Notes under the pieces: model-generated | Seen by the model: only the letters and a program-made list of their open reading frames with translations | What the model was told of the DNA's origin: nothing | The model's database searches: none | In this document: positions 17,660 through 26,950 of the stretch, one piece after another | Layout: each line of letters opens with the position of its first letter | Numbering within the stretch: position 1 is the stretch's first letter | Assembly (NCBI GenBank): GCA_964502175.1 | Contig: CAZCVE010000029.1 | Location: 1 to 64,000 of the forward strand | Source of the DNA: JAFLCL01 sp964502175 | GTDB taxonomy: Bacteria; Myxococcota_A; Polyangia; Polyangiales; Sandaracinaceae | Reading direction: 5' to 3' | Length of the DNA: 64,000 bases | Made by a program: the position numbers and the translations under genes

Positions 17660-19025
17660 GGGTCCTCGAACACGAGTCTTCGGGGGTCGATCGAGTACTT
17701 CTGCCCGAAGGCCTCCACGATGACCATGTCGTCCGACACGTAGAGGACGTAGTTCGCTGCGCGAGGACCGGGGTCGGGGTCCACCACCGCGCGGGCACCA
17801 TCCGATAGCCGATAGAACGCGAAGATGGCATCGGTGGGATCTGCGAGTGGCTCGGGGTGGACGTACAGACCAGCGCCCACGTCGCCCTCCCCCGCCTGGG
17901 ACACATCTGCCACGCGCCGTGGGGAGGCGATCCCCCCGTCTTCGTACGTGCCTGTCCAGAGTTCGACGTGCTCGAACGCTCGAATCGGATCGTTCCAGTT
18001 GCGCGCCTCGAGCCACGCGAGCGTGTTGCCGTCTGCCGCGAAACCGCGAATGTCCGAACCGCGCGTCGTTCCCCCGTCGACTGAACGCAACACCGTCGGC
18101 GTCGCGCCGCTGCGTGACCCTACGAGCACGGTCGGGGTCCGCCACTGCACCCATAGGAGATCGGAGTCGCCGAGGATCTCCAGGTTCGTCTTGGAGCCAG
18201 AGAACTCTTCCAAGCCGAGAGTCGGCCGCAGGACGGATCCATCCTCTCCGAACCCGCGGATCGTCGCCCAACTCCAAAGAGTGGCAACGTGCGATGGGCT
18301 CACCTGCATGACGGAAGCCATGACCCATCCACGATCCTGCTGGGTGACCAGGCGCAATGTGTCCGATGGATTCACCAACTCGGCACGAAGGACACTTACC
18401 CACTCCCGCTCGACGACATCACCGGTCTCGTCGTAGTCGTAGAAAGTGACGGTCATGGCGAGCGACCCCGAGCCGAACCCCGCGTCGAAAACGTGGCAAC
18501 TGGGATTGCCACGCTCAGGAGTCGGCTCCCGCGACCGGAACGCCATGATGGGGGCCGTCGAATCCAGATTCACGAACACCCAGTGGGTGTAGAGGCCTCG
18601 CTCGTCGGGATCGGCGGGTGAGGCTACCAAAGCGGCAATGGGCGCACCGTCGACTGTTCCCACTCGGTACAGGTTCGCAGTGTTTCCCCAGCTTCGACAT
18701 CCGGTGCCGCAGTCTTCGGTCCAGACCAGAGCAGGCACCACGTGCTCTGGATACGTCGCAACATCGATCGCGCACTCTTCCGGTAGTGCGGAGACGTGAA
18801 GCCAACCGGGATCACCTGCGGGTACGGGCGCGTCGCGGTCGGCATCGACAGCCATGCGCGCGTCGACCGCTTCTGCTGGAGCATCGTATCCAGCGTCCCG
18901 CCCGAGTCGCTCTCGGGAGCGGCATCCGCGAGCGGAACAGGCGCCGGACACGACGAGACCACCGCCGCGAGCGCGACCGCCACTGCCACCTTTGTGTGCG
19001 GTCCGGCAGCGCGGGTCAGAGACAC
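17656..19025 (-). pseudogene. Propeller-like lipoprotein gene with an apparent one-base frameshift
   Basis: From about 18895 down to 17656 a frame encodes about 410 residues of beta-propeller-like sequence (SALPEECAIDVATYPEH; LVWTEDCGTGC; NTLAWLEARNWNDP). It starts inside an Asp/Ala linker (DAGYDAPAEAVDARMAVDAD) and has no signal peptide. The missing signal is in the neighbouring frame: GTG 19025, then HTKVAVAVALAAVVSSC, a clear lipobox. One extra base near 18900 (GACTCGGGCGGGACG) would join them as ...ESDSGRDAGYDAP. So this is a real gene broken by a single deletion, or a sequencing error. The GTG overlaps the stop of the gene upstream, which supports that start. If the break is real, a shortened protein from the internal ATG would stay in the cytoplasm. 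Confidence 0.65.
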
Positions 19026-19316
19026 GACGCCATCCCGCCAGACACGAAGCTCGCGCGCGAGTGGTCGACGACTTCCAGTCCGGGGCCGTGATCCGAACGC
19101 ATTGCTCGTTCGAACCCGCGAAAATGGACAGACGCATCGCGGGCCCACTGCCGGGGGTCGTCCACATCGACGCGGTCGTCGCGCGTGAGGATCACGTCGA
19201 GCGGCGCGCTGCCCATGATGGCCTGCTCGGCCACCTCAGCTGTCGGCGCGCCCACGCAGGCCGTCAGCGCGACTGCAAACAGCCCCCCCCCGGAAGATTC
19301 TTGCGATTCGCGCCAT
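19016..19316 (-). pseudogene. Small lipoprotein gene interrupted at a G9 tract (possible phase-variable locus)
   Basis: ATG 19316 has an excellent Shine-Dalgarno (AGGAAGGA). It reads MARIARIFRG and enters a run of nine G (19283-19291 on the plus strand as C9). With nine G the frame is lost. With eight it continues as MARIARIFRGGLFAVALTAC, a textbook lipoprotein signal, then VGAPTAEVAEQAIMGSAPLDVILTRDD... to a TGA at 19016, about 100 residues. That stop overlaps the GTG of the next gene, so expression of the downstream lipoproteins may depend on this tract. Sequencing error in the homopolymer is the plain alternative. No function is recognised. Confidence 0.65.
19283..19291 (-). repeat. G9 homopolymer inside a signal-peptide coding region
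   Basis: Nine consecutive G on the minus strand within the first twelve codons of the small lipoprotein gene. Reading frame integrity requires eight (or eleven). Such tracts are classic slipped-strand sites. Confidence 0.9.
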
Positions 19317-19424
19317 GGTCCGTCCTTCCTGCCTCGATGCTGCGCCCATGGCTCGAGGTCGGTCAACACGCCTCCGAGGCGATGACGAAAGCGCCAAGCT
19401 CGCTCGCGGCGAACGGAGCTCCCG

Positions 19425-20609
19425 TCAGCCTTCCGTTTCCCTCGTGAGCGTCACGCTGCCGATCGGGACGAGCTTGCCGCTCACCTTCGCCTCGATGCGG
19501 TGCGCGCCGGGCTCGTGCTTGCGGATCGAGACGTCGACGAACGACAGCGTGCGCTCGAAGGTGATCGCCCCGCCTGGGGCGATCGACGTCGTCTTGCCCT
19601 TGAAGACCTTCGGCGAGCTCTTGCCGCTCTTCTTCACGTAGTGGACCACGAGATCGATCACGACGCTCGCGGCGCGATCACCGCTGTTGGTCGCGGTGAT
19701 CGAGACGCGCGCCGATCCTCCGATCGGCGCGCGCTTCGGCGACACCGAGCCTCGCACCTCGACGTGCGCGTGCGCGTGCGCGACGTCCACGCCGAGGATC
19801 GCGAGCGCGTTCGGATCGCCCTTCTTCACGAGCGTTCGGAGCGCGTGCGTCACGAGCTTGCGGCGCGGGGCGCTGCCGTCCTTCCACCAGCGTCCGCACG
19901 TCGCGATCACGCGATCGGGGTGATCCTTCGAGAGATCGTTCAGGCTGTTCGCCACGCTGCGCCGCACGTACTCGCTGTCGTCGTCCTTCAGGCGCTCGAT
20001 CAGCGCGAGCACCGGCTCGGGATCCGCGATGAAGACGTCGAGCCTCCGGCCCCACGGCAGGCGCGTGCGTGAGCCCTCCGAGCAGAGGCGCCTCACGTGC
20101 TCGCTCGGATCGCGCGTCCAGCGCGCGAGCGTCGCGAGCGTCTCTTCGGTGCGCGCTTGGAGGAACGGCCGCACGCACCACTCCGCAGTGAAGCGCTGCG
20201 TGAGCGCGTGACAGGCGCGGAGGCACGCCTCGAAGCTCGCGTCGTCGAGGCGCGACGGGTCTGCGAGCGCGTCGTCGCCGAGCCTCTCGATCAGCGCGGA
20301 GACGGGCAGCCAGCGGAACGACGAGCCCTCACCATCGCTGCCCGGCTGGCTCGGCGAGGTCGGCTCACCGAGCGCGCCGATCACGACCTCGAGCGCGGTC
20401 GGGATCTCGCGCGGAAGCTGCGCTCGGAGCGCCTCGGCGACGTGCCTGCCGCGCGCCAAGAGCTCGAGCGCGTCGAGATTGCGAGTCGCAGTCCGCTCGA
20501 AGCGCGCGCGGTCGAACGCCGCACCACGACGGCTGGCGCTGGCGCCGATCGCCGCGCCCAGGCCACGCACGACCGGGGGGCTCACGAGGTTCTTGAAGGG
20601 CTCCGGCAA
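19425..20609 (-). CDS. DNA alkylation repair protein (AlkD-like HEAT repeats)
   Basis: A 394-residue protein beginning LPEPFKNLVSPPVVRGLGAAI, the conserved opening of AlkD-like DNA alkylation repair proteins (usually MAEPFKNL). Hence the TTG start at 20609, with GGAGAGCGAA in front; no ATG exists in this frame near the homology boundary. Helical HEAT-like repeats follow (for example DPSEHVRRLCSEGSRTRLPWG; DDSEYVRRSVANSLNDLSKD). These glycosylases remove N3- and N7-alkylated bases by holding DNA in a concave surface. The last 100 residues (SVSPKRAPIGGSARVSITAT...) form a beta-sandwich-like extension seen in the longer members. It lies divergent from nrdA with the nrd promoter between them. Confidence 0.85.
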   Translation of the reverse strand: MPEPFKNLVSPPVVRGLGAAIGASASRRGAAFDRARFERTATRNLDALELLARGRHVAEALRAQLPREIPTALEVVIGALGEPTSPSQPGSDGEGSSFRWLPVSALIERLGDDALADPSRLDDASFEACLRACHALTQRFTAEWCVRPFLQARTEETLATLARWTRDPSEHVRRLCSEGSRTRLPWGRRLDVFIADPEPVLALIERLKDDDSEYVRRSVANSLNDLSKDHPDRVIATCGRWWKDGSAPRRKLVTHALRTLVKKGDPNALAILGVDVAHAHAHVEVRGSVSPKRAPIGGSARVSITATNSGDRAASVVIDLVVHYVKKSGKSSPKVFKGKTTSIAPGGAITFERTLSFVDVSIRKHEPGAHRIEAKVSGKLVPIGSVTLTRETEG

Positions 20610-21060
20610 TTCGCTCTCCGACGGACGGATCGCATGTCCGCGAGACCTTTTCCTAGTGTTTCCGAGGCATGCTGAAAATCTGGCACCTCCACGACACCTT
20701 GGTGTTGACACTGGATGGCCTCCACCATATCTAGTGGCTCCCTGCTCGTTGGCTCCGAGACGACCAACGCGGCGGGCTTCTTCGTCCGTCCTCCGAATGC
20801 CGGCACGTGCTGGCGCTCGGGAGGCGTTCGTCGAGCTGTCTCCGTCGGGCTGTCTTCGGGCGAAGGAGACCCTCGGCGGCGAAGAGAACTCGGTGGCGAA
20901 GAAGCAGGGCGTTCGTCTCGATCGAACATCTGGGGGCTCGCGACCGACGCTCGGCGTTTCTGCGCCGACTGCTCGGAAGGGCGGGCCGCGTCCTCTCTCC
21001 GTCGGCGTGTAGCCATCGACGGGGCGGAGGCTGAGCCACAGGCAGGCAGGAGCGGAGAGC
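20610..21060. other. Intergenic region: divergent promoters and long nrdA leader
   Basis: About 450 bases between the divergent alkylation-repair gene and nrdA. The recognisable promoter lies at 20705-20733, so the nrdA transcript would begin with roughly 320 untranslated bases. The leader has no open frame with a convincing start and I see no known riboswitch consensus. A short purine tract (GGAGCGGAG) precedes the nrdA ATG. Confidence 0.55.
20694..20737 (+). promoter_or_regulatory. nrdAB promoter with two NrdR-like boxes
   Basis: TTGACA (20705-20710), a 17-base spacer and TATCTAG (20728-20734) form a core promoter identical to that of tRNA-Gly at 35351-35379. A 16-base palindrome CCACCATATCTAGTGG (20722-20737) overlaps the -10 and matches the NrdR consensus acaCwAtATaTwGtgt at about 12 of 16 positions. 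A second palindrome ACACCTTGGTGT (20694-20705) abuts the -35. The centres are 30 bases apart, near the 31-32 typical of paired NrdR boxes. Confidence 0.55.
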
Positions 21061-23676
21061 ATGGAGATGGAGAGCGCGCGGACGGGTGAGCGTCGGGAAG
21101 AGCGTCCTGTCGGTTCGACGGGAACGCGCATGCAGGTGCGCAAGCGCAACGGCTCGCTCGAGCCGGTCGATCTCAACAAGATCGTCCAGTCGATCCAGCG
21201 ACCGTCCGAGGGCCTCGGCCGCGTGGACGCGATGCGCGTCGCGACGCGCACCGTGAGCGGCCTCTACGACGGCGCGACGACGCGCGAGCTCGATCAGCTC
21301 TCGATCCAGACGGCGGCGTCGCTCGTCACCGAAGAGCCCGAGTACGGCAAGCTCGCGGCGCGCCTGCTCTCGACCTTCATCGACAAGGAGGTCCGCAACC
21401 AGGACATCATGTCGTTCTCGCAGTCGATCGCGCGCGGCAAAGAAGTCGGCATGATCGGCGAGCGCGTCGCGAAGTTCGTCTCGGACAACGCCCGCAAGCT
21501 CAACGACGCCGTCGAGGAGTCGCGCACGCGCCTCTTCGAGTACTTCGGCCTGCGGACCCTCTACGACCGCTACCTCGTGAAGCACCCGGAGCGACGCGAC
21601 GTCCTCGAGACGCCGCAGTACTTCTTCCTCCGCATCGCGTGCGCGCTCTCCGAGAACGTCGGCGAGGCGCTCGACATGTACCGCCTGTTCTCGACGCTCG
21701 AGTACCTCCCGAGCTCGCCCACGCTGTTCAACTCGGGCACGCGCCACGAGCAGCTCTCGAGCTGCTTCCTGCTCGACTCGCCCGAGGACGATCTCGGCGC
21801 GATCTACAAGCGCTACGCGGACGTCGCGATGCTCTCGAAGTTCTCGGGCGGCATCGGCCTCGCGTACCACCGCGTGCGCTCGCGCGGCTCGCTCATCAAG
21901 AGCACGAACGGCCAGAGCAACGGCATCGTGCCTTGGCTCCGCACGCTCGACAGCTCCGTCGCGGCGGTGAACCAGGGCGGCAAGCGCAAGGGCGCCGCGT
22001 GCGTCTACCTCGAGACGTGGCACGCGGACATCGAGGAGTTCCTCGAGCTGCGCGACAACACGGGCGACGAGGCGCGCCGCACGCACAACCTCAACCTCGC
22101 GAACTGGGTCCCCGACCTGTTCATGAAGCGCGTCGAGGCTGACGGTGACTGGGCGCTCTTCGATCCGAAGCGCGTGCCGCACCTCACCGACCTGTGGGGC
22201 GACGAGTTCGAGGCCGCGTACACGAAGGCCGAGAGCGAGGGTCTCGCGCACCGCACGGTGAAGGCGCGCGAGCTCTACGGCCGCATGATGCGCACGCTCG
22301 CCCAGACCGGAAACGGCTGGATGACCTTCAAGGACAAGAGCAACCGCGCGTGCAACCAGACGGCGAAGAAGGAGAACGTCGTCCACCTCTCGAACCTCTG
22401 CACCGAGATCCTCGAGATCACGTCGCAGGGCGAGACGGCCGTCTGCAACCTCGGCTCGATCAACCTCTCGCGTCACCTCCGCGACGCGGGCCCCGCGATC
22501 GACACGGCCGACGCGCTCTCGCGCTTCGACTGGGAGAAGCTCGGCCGTACGGTGCGCACGGCGGTGCGTCAGCTCGATCGCGTGATCGATCTGAACTTCT
22601 ACCCGACGCCCGAAGCCGCGGTCTCGAACGCGCGCTGGCGTCCGGTCGGCCTGGGCCTCATGGGCCTCCAGGACGTGTTCTTCCAGCTGCGCCTCGCGTT
22701 CGACGGCGAGCCGGCGCGACGCCTCTCCGAGCGCATCTCGGAGGAGATCTACTACTGGGCGCTCACGACCTCGTGCGACATCGCCGCAGAGCGCGGCCCG
22801 CACACCTCGTTCCACGAGACGCGCGCCGCGCAGGGCGAGCTGCAGTTCGACGCGTGGGGCGTGGCGCCCTCGGATCGCACGCGCTGGGACGCGCTCCGCG
22901 CTCGCGTGAAGGAGACCGGTCTCCGCAACTCGCTGCTCGTCGCGATCGCGCCCACGGCGACCATCGCGTCGATCGCGGGCTGCTACGAGTGCATCGAGCC
23001 GCAGGTCTCGAACCTCTTCAAGCGCGAGACGCTCTCGGGCGACTTCCTGCAGATCAACCGCTACCTCGTGACGGAGCTGCAGGATCGCGGCCTCTGGACC
23101 GAGTCCATGCGCAACCGCATCAAGGTCGCCGAGGGCTCCGTGCAGGGCATCGACGAGATGCCGGAGGAGCTCCGCCACGTGTACCGCACGGCGTGGGAGA
23201 TCCCGATGCGCTCGCTGATCGACATGGCGGCGGATCGCGGCGCCTACCTCGATCAGAGCCAGTCGCTGAACCTCTTCATCGAGAGCCCGAACATCGGGCA
23301 GCTGAGCTCGATGTACTTCTACGCGTGGAAGAAGGGCCTCAAGACCACGTACTACCTGCGCTCGCGTCCCGCGACGCGCATCGCGAAGACGACGGTCTCG
23401 GAGTCCGACGGCCACGGCAGCGCGAAGCCGTCGAGCGCGCCCGCGGTGTCGGCAGCGCCCGCGTTCAAGAAGCCGGTGATGGCAGTGGGCGCGGCGAGCG
23501 CGCTCAAGGCCAAGACGATGGACGCGGCGAGCGCGACCGACGATGCGCCTCGTCACTCGATCCCGCCCGAAGAGGGCGGCACCACGCCGACGGATCCGCG
23601 CGTGACGACGGCGCAGGCGCTCGCTGCCGTCAGCTGTTCGCTCGAGAATCCGGAGTCGTGTGAGGCGTGTCAGTGA
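21061..23676 (+). CDS. nrdA: Ribonucleoside-diphosphate reductase alpha subunit (class Ia)
   Basis: An 871-residue catalytic subunit that makes deoxyribonucleotides. An ATP-cone (about 24-110; MQVRKRNGSLEPVDLNKIVQ) gives allosteric control. Catalytic cysteines are all present: SSCFLL and AVCNLGSINL (redox pair), NLCTEI (thiyl radical site), with N and E in between. The radical-chain tyrosines are expected in the YFYAWKKGLKTTYYLR segment. The C-terminal ESCEACQ (Cys867, Cys870) is the swinging dithiol recharged by thioredoxin. An Ala/Lys-rich linker (about 780-845) is longer than in E. coli. nrdB follows 86 bases downstream. Confidence 0.97.
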   Translation: MEMESARTGERREERPVGSTGTRMQVRKRNGSLEPVDLNKIVQSIQRPSEGLGRVDAMRVATRTVSGLYDGATTRELDQLSIQTAASLVTEEPEYGKLAARLLSTFIDKEVRNQDIMSFSQSIARGKEVGMIGERVAKFVSDNARKLNDAVEESRTRLFEYFGLRTLYDRYLVKHPERRDVLETPQYFFLRIACALSENVGEALDMYRLFSTLEYLPSSPTLFNSGTRHEQLSSCFLLDSPEDDLGAIYKRYADVAMLSKFSGGIGLAYHRVRSRGSLIKSTNGQSNGIVPWLRTLDSSVAAVNQGGKRKGAACVYLETWHADIEEFLELRDNTGDEARRTHNLNLANWVPDLFMKRVEADGDWALFDPKRVPHLTDLWGDEFEAAYTKAESEGLAHRTVKARELYGRMMRTLAQTGNGWMTFKDKSNRACNQTAKKENVVHLSNLCTEILEITSQGETAVCNLGSINLSRHLRDAGPAIDTADALSRFDWEKLGRTVRTAVRQLDRVIDLNFYPTPEAAVSNARWRPVGLGLMGLQDVFFQLRLAFDGEPARRLSERISEEIYYWALTTSCDIAAERGPHTSFHETRAAQGELQFDAWGVAPSDRTRWDALRARVKETGLRNSLLVAIAPTATIASIAGCYECIEPQVSNLFKRETLSGDFLQINRYLVTELQDRGLWTESMRNRIKVAEGSVQGIDEMPEELRHVYRTAWEIPMRSLIDMAADRGAYLDQSQSLNLFIESPNIGQLSSMYFYAWKKGLKTTYYLRSRPATRIAKTTVSESDGHGSAKPSSAPAVSAAPAFKKPVMAVGAASALKAKTMDAASATDDAPRHSIPPEEGGTTPTDPRVTTAQALAAVSCSLENPESCEACQ

Positions 23677-23762
23677 GCTGATTCGAGGGCGGTCTCGCTG
23701 AGCCCCACCCCGCCCTTCCCCGCAGGGGGAGGGTGCCTGTTCGTGTTGGAAGGTTGGTTCTG

Positions 23763-24761
23763 ATGCTGCTCGATCCCGGACTCGATCTGACCCTTCGCCC
23801 GATGCGGTATCCGCAGTTCTACGAGATGTACCGGGCTGCGATCCGGAACACGTGGACGGTGGAAGAGGTCGACTTCTCGACCGACACCGCCGATCTCCAG
23901 ACGAAGATGAGCGACGCCGATCGGCACCTCATCCAGCGCCTCGTCGCGTTCTTCGCGACGGGTGACTCGATCGTCGCGAACAACCTCGTGCTCAACCTCT
24001 ACGAGCACGTGAACGCGCCCGAGGCGCGCATGTACCTGTCGCGCCAGCTCTACGAAGAGGCGCTCCACGTGCAGTTCTACCTGACGCTGCTCGACACCTA
24101 CGTGCCCGATCCGGACGAGCGCGCGAAGGCGTTCGCGGCCGTCGAGAACATCCCGTCGATCCGCGCCAAGGCGCAGTTCGCGATGAAGTGGCTCGACTCG
24201 GCGCGCGAGCTCGGCCCGCTCCACACGAAGGACGCGCGCCGGAAGTTCCTCCTCAACCTCGTGTGCTTCGCGAGCTGCATCGAGGGGCTCTTCTTCTTCG
24301 GCGCGTTCGCGTACGTGTACTTCCTGCGATCGCGTGGGCTCCTGCACGGCCTCGCCGGCGGCACCAACTGGGTGTTCCGCGACGAGAGCGCGCACATGGC
24401 GTTCGCGTTCGAGGTGGTGAAGGTCGCGCGCGAAGAGGAGCCCGATCTCTTCGACGGCACCCTCCAGGCGCAGATCTCGCAGATGATCGACGAGGCCGTC
24501 GCCTGCGAGACGATGTTCGCGGAGGACCTCTTGTCCGGCGGCGTCGCGGGCTTGTCGGTGCGCGACATGCGCACCTACCTCGAGTTCGTCGCGGACCAGC
24601 GCCTGATCCAGCTGGGCATGGCGCCGCGCTACCACGCGAAGAACCCGTTCGGCTTCATGGAGCAGCAGGATGTGCAGGAGCTCGCGAACTTCTTCGAGCG
24701 TCGCGTCTCCGCCTACCAGATCGGCGTGACGGGCGAGGTCTCGCTCGACTCTGCCTTCTGA
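23763..24761 (+). CDS. nrdB: Ribonucleoside-diphosphate reductase beta subunit
   Basis: A 332-residue diiron subunit that generates the tyrosyl radical. The motif E99-A-L-H102...Y106 (EEALHVQFY) matches the E115/H118/Y122 pattern of E. coli NrdB, so the radical tyrosine is kept. Other iron ligands lie in the segment around FASCIEGLFFFGAF and in RDESAHMAF. The start ATG 23763 is chosen for GGAAGG nine bases before it; an upstream ATG at 23733 would add ten residues without similarity. Canonical partner of the nrdA gene just upstream and presumably on the same transcript. Confidence 0.96.
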   Translation: MLLDPGLDLTLRPMRYPQFYEMYRAAIRNTWTVEEVDFSTDTADLQTKMSDADRHLIQRLVAFFATGDSIVANNLVLNLYEHVNAPEARMYLSRQLYEEALHVQFYLTLLDTYVPDPDERAKAFAAVENIPSIRAKAQFAMKWLDSARELGPLHTKDARRKFLLNLVCFASCIEGLFFFGAFAYVYFLRSRGLLHGLAGGTNWVFRDESAHMAFAFEVVKVAREEEPDLFDGTLQAQISQMIDEAVACETMFAEDLLSGGVAGLSVRDMRTYLEFVADQRLIQLGMAPRYHAKNPFGFMEQQDVQELANFFERRVSAYQIGVTGEVSLDSAF

Positions 24762-24860
24762 GCGGGGCGTTCTGATCAGCGACTCGCGCCGATCTGAAAT
24801 CCGCTGAAACGGGGTGGGGGCGCCCTGTTCGATCGCTCGGCTTCGCGAGACGCTGCGCGG

Positions 24861-25550
24861 ATGGCACGACGGACCTTCAGGCGACGCGTCGCGCTCACCA
24901 CCGTGTTCGTGGTGAGCGCGTCGCTGATCGGATGCGGTGACGACGATCCGCCGATCGAGGAGATCGATGCGGGCGTGATCGTCAGCGACGACGCGGGACG
25001 TGACGCGGCGTTCGTGGAGGGTGAGGACGCGAGCGTCGACGTCGGTCCGACGCTGCCGCCGGGGCGGTACGTGCGACGCCTCACTGCCGATCAGCTCGGC
25101 GCGTCGCTGCTCGTGGCGACGGGTCAGCCGTGGAGCCGGTTCGAGTCGCGCGCGGCGACGCTCGGGCGGCCCGACTACTACCAGACGCTGACCGAGGGCG
25201 AGCAGCTCTCGCCTGCGTTCCTGCGCTTCGCGGACGAAGGCGCGCGCGAGAGCTGCGGCGCCGCGATCGATCTCGAGATCACGCTGACCCGCGCAGCCGA
25301 TCGCCCGATCCTCGGTGGGCTCGACATGGCCGCGCCCGACATGGCGCTGCGCCGCGCGAACCTGCGCCGCTTGATGCTGCGCTTCCACGGCTTCGACCTC
25401 ACCGACGACGCCGATCCGCGGCTCGCGCCCTTCCTCGCGATCCTCGAGACCACGCTGCCCGGATCGCCACCGCCCGCCGAGCTCGAGGCGTCTCGCTGGG
25501 AGACCGTCTGCGTCGCGCTCGCCACTCACCTCGACTTCCTCACGTACTGA
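24861..25550 (+). CDS. Lipoprotein preceding the DUF1501 gene
   Basis: A 229-residue lipoprotein. The signal peptide ends in the lipobox LIGC (Cys25), followed by an acidic linker (DDDPPIEEIDAGVIVSDDAG). The body opens YVRRLTADQLGASLLVATGQPWSRFE. That opening resembles the short helical domains that start many planctomycete cytochrome-c/DUF15xx proteins (inference from pattern only). There is no haem motif. The next gene begins 11 bases after its stop, so it is the first gene of a three-gene unit with the DUF1501 and haem-c proteins. Confidence 0.7.
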   Translation: MARRTFRRRVALTTVFVVSASLIGCGDDDPPIEEIDAGVIVSDDAGRDAAFVEGEDASVDVGPTLPPGRYVRRLTADQLGASLLVATGQPWSRFESRAATLGRPDYYQTLTEGEQLSPAFLRFADEGARESCGAAIDLEITLTRAADRPILGGLDMAAPDMALRRANLRRLMLRFHGFDLTDDADPRLAPFLAILETTLPGSPPPAELEASRWETVCVALATHLDFLTY

Positions 25551-25561
25551 AGGTGAACGCG

Positions 25562-26950
25562 ATGACCCGACGACACGCAGCTTCAGTCACTCCTCGTCTC
25601 TCGCGCCGCGCGCTCGCGCGTGGTGCGGCCGCCGCGATCGGCGTGGGCATGCTCGCGCCGCTGGCGCGCGTGCTCGCCGGTCCTCCTCCCGGGCCGCCGA
25701 CCCAACGCATCATCTTCTGCGAGCTCAACGGCGCGTGGGATCTGCTGCTCTCGTGCGATCCGCGCGATCCCGCGCGCACCTACGCGGGCATCGAGCTCGG
25801 CAGCGATCTGCTGGCGCGCGGGTATCGCGATCCGCGTCCTCACACGATCGGCACGGGCGAGTACGCGCGCTCCGCGCTGCTCGGGTCGACCACGCGCGGG
25901 CTCGATCCTCACGTCGACGTGCTCACGCTCGTGCGCGGCATGACGATGGCGACCGTCGCGCACCCGACGGGCCGCGCGTACATGTCCACGGGCATCGCGC
26001 CTGCGGGCGCGAACTCGCGCGGGAGCTCGCTCGGCGCTGCGCTCGCGAGCGCGTACGAAGAGGGAGGAGCGCCGCCGATCCTGCCGTTCGTGACGATGGG
26101 CACGCCGTCGTTCAACCGACAGTTCCCGCCGACCGCGACGGCGCTCGGGCTCGATGCGCCCGCAGATCTGCCCGATCTGCTCACGCCCAACACGCGCAAC
26201 CTCTCGCGCAACGCGATGTCGAACGGCGCGCTCGAGGCGCTCCTCGCCGACGCGCGCGAGGGCTCGTGCATCAGCAGCGGCTACGCACCGATCGATCCCG
26301 GCACGGGCGATCCGTCGGTGTCGCCGACGCTCGACGCGGCGGCCTCGCGCGAGCGGCTCGCGCGCATCACCGACGCCTCGCTCGCGGAGAGCTTCGAGTT
26401 CACCTCGGCCGCAGCGCAGGCCCTCTATGGTCCCGACGTCGACGCGCGATCGACGCCCGCGCGCGCCGCCGCGACGGCCGCCGAGCTGATCAAGTCGGGC
26501 CTCTCCGCTGCGGTCGGCGTGCGGCTCCAGAGCAACCTCGACACGCACCGCGACTGGGCCACCGATCAGCCCGCGCTGCTCGAAGAGGCGTTCGACGCGC
26601 TCGGCGCGATGCTCACCGATCTGCGCGACGCGGGAGAGCTCGAGACCACGCTCGTCGTGGTGCACAGCGAGTTCGGACGGCAGCCGACGCTGAACGGATC
26701 GAGCAGCCGCGATCACTGGTTCGCGAACGGGATGATGATCTTCGGCGGGCCGATGAAGACGGGCGTGTTCGGAGAGACGGGCGACGAAGACCTCGGCCTC
26801 GTGCTCGTCGACCCGATCACGGGTCGCCTCAGCAGCGCGGGCAGCGCGGTGCAGCTGAGACCGGAGCACGTCTTCGCGACGCTCCAAGAAGCCCTCGGCC
26901 TCGCGAGCATCGACTACCGCTACGCGGCGCTGCCGTTGGTGAGGGCGTGA
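25562..26950 (+). CDS. DUF1501 family protein, exported
   Basis: A 462-residue protein of the DUF1501 family (alkaline-phosphatase/sulfatase-like fold). The N-terminus SRRALARGAAAAIGVGMLAPLARVLAG is Tat-like, with paired Arg before a hydrophobic segment. Family hallmarks: RIIFCELNGAWDLLLSCDPRDPA near the start, HPTGRAYMSTG, and the C-terminal TLVVVHSEFGRQPTLNGSSSRDHW. DUF1501 proteins usually sit next to DUF1549/haem-c proteins in planctomycetes and myxobacteria; their reaction is not established. The stop overlaps the next start (TGATG). Confidence 0.85.
   Translation: MTRRHAASVTPRLSRRALARGAAAAIGVGMLAPLARVLAGPPPGPPTQRIIFCELNGAWDLLLSCDPRDPARTYAGIELGSDLLARGYRDPRPHTIGTGEYARSALLGSTTRGLDPHVDVLTLVRGMTMATVAHPTGRAYMSTGIAPAGANSRGSSLGAALASAYEEGGAPPILPFVTMGTPSFNRQFPPTATALGLDAPADLPDLLTPNTRNLSRNAMSNGALEALLADAREGSCISSGYAPIDPGTGDPSVSPTLDAAASRERLARITDASLAESFEFTSAAAQALYGPDVDARSTPARAAATAAELIKSGLSAAVGVRLQSNLDTHRDWATDQPALLEEAFDALGAMLTDLRDAGELETTLVVVHSEFGRQPTLNGSSSRDHWFANGMMIFGGPMKTGVFGETGDEDLGLVLVDPITGRLSSAGSAVQLRPEHVFATLQEALGLASIDYRYAALPLVRA

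Noticed and set aside
18289..18621. Plus-strand frames across 17.4-19.4 kb
   Set aside because: They are antisense to the lipoprotein operon, which is supported by lipoboxes and overlapping starts and stops on the minus strand.
20740..21060. Cobalamin riboswitch in the nrdA leader
   Set aside because: No B12-box consensus was found, and the reductase is the iron-dependent class Ia with nrdB following.
20731..23556. 941-codon open frame on the minus strand
   Set aside because: Antisense to nrdA, which is certain from its catalytic residues.
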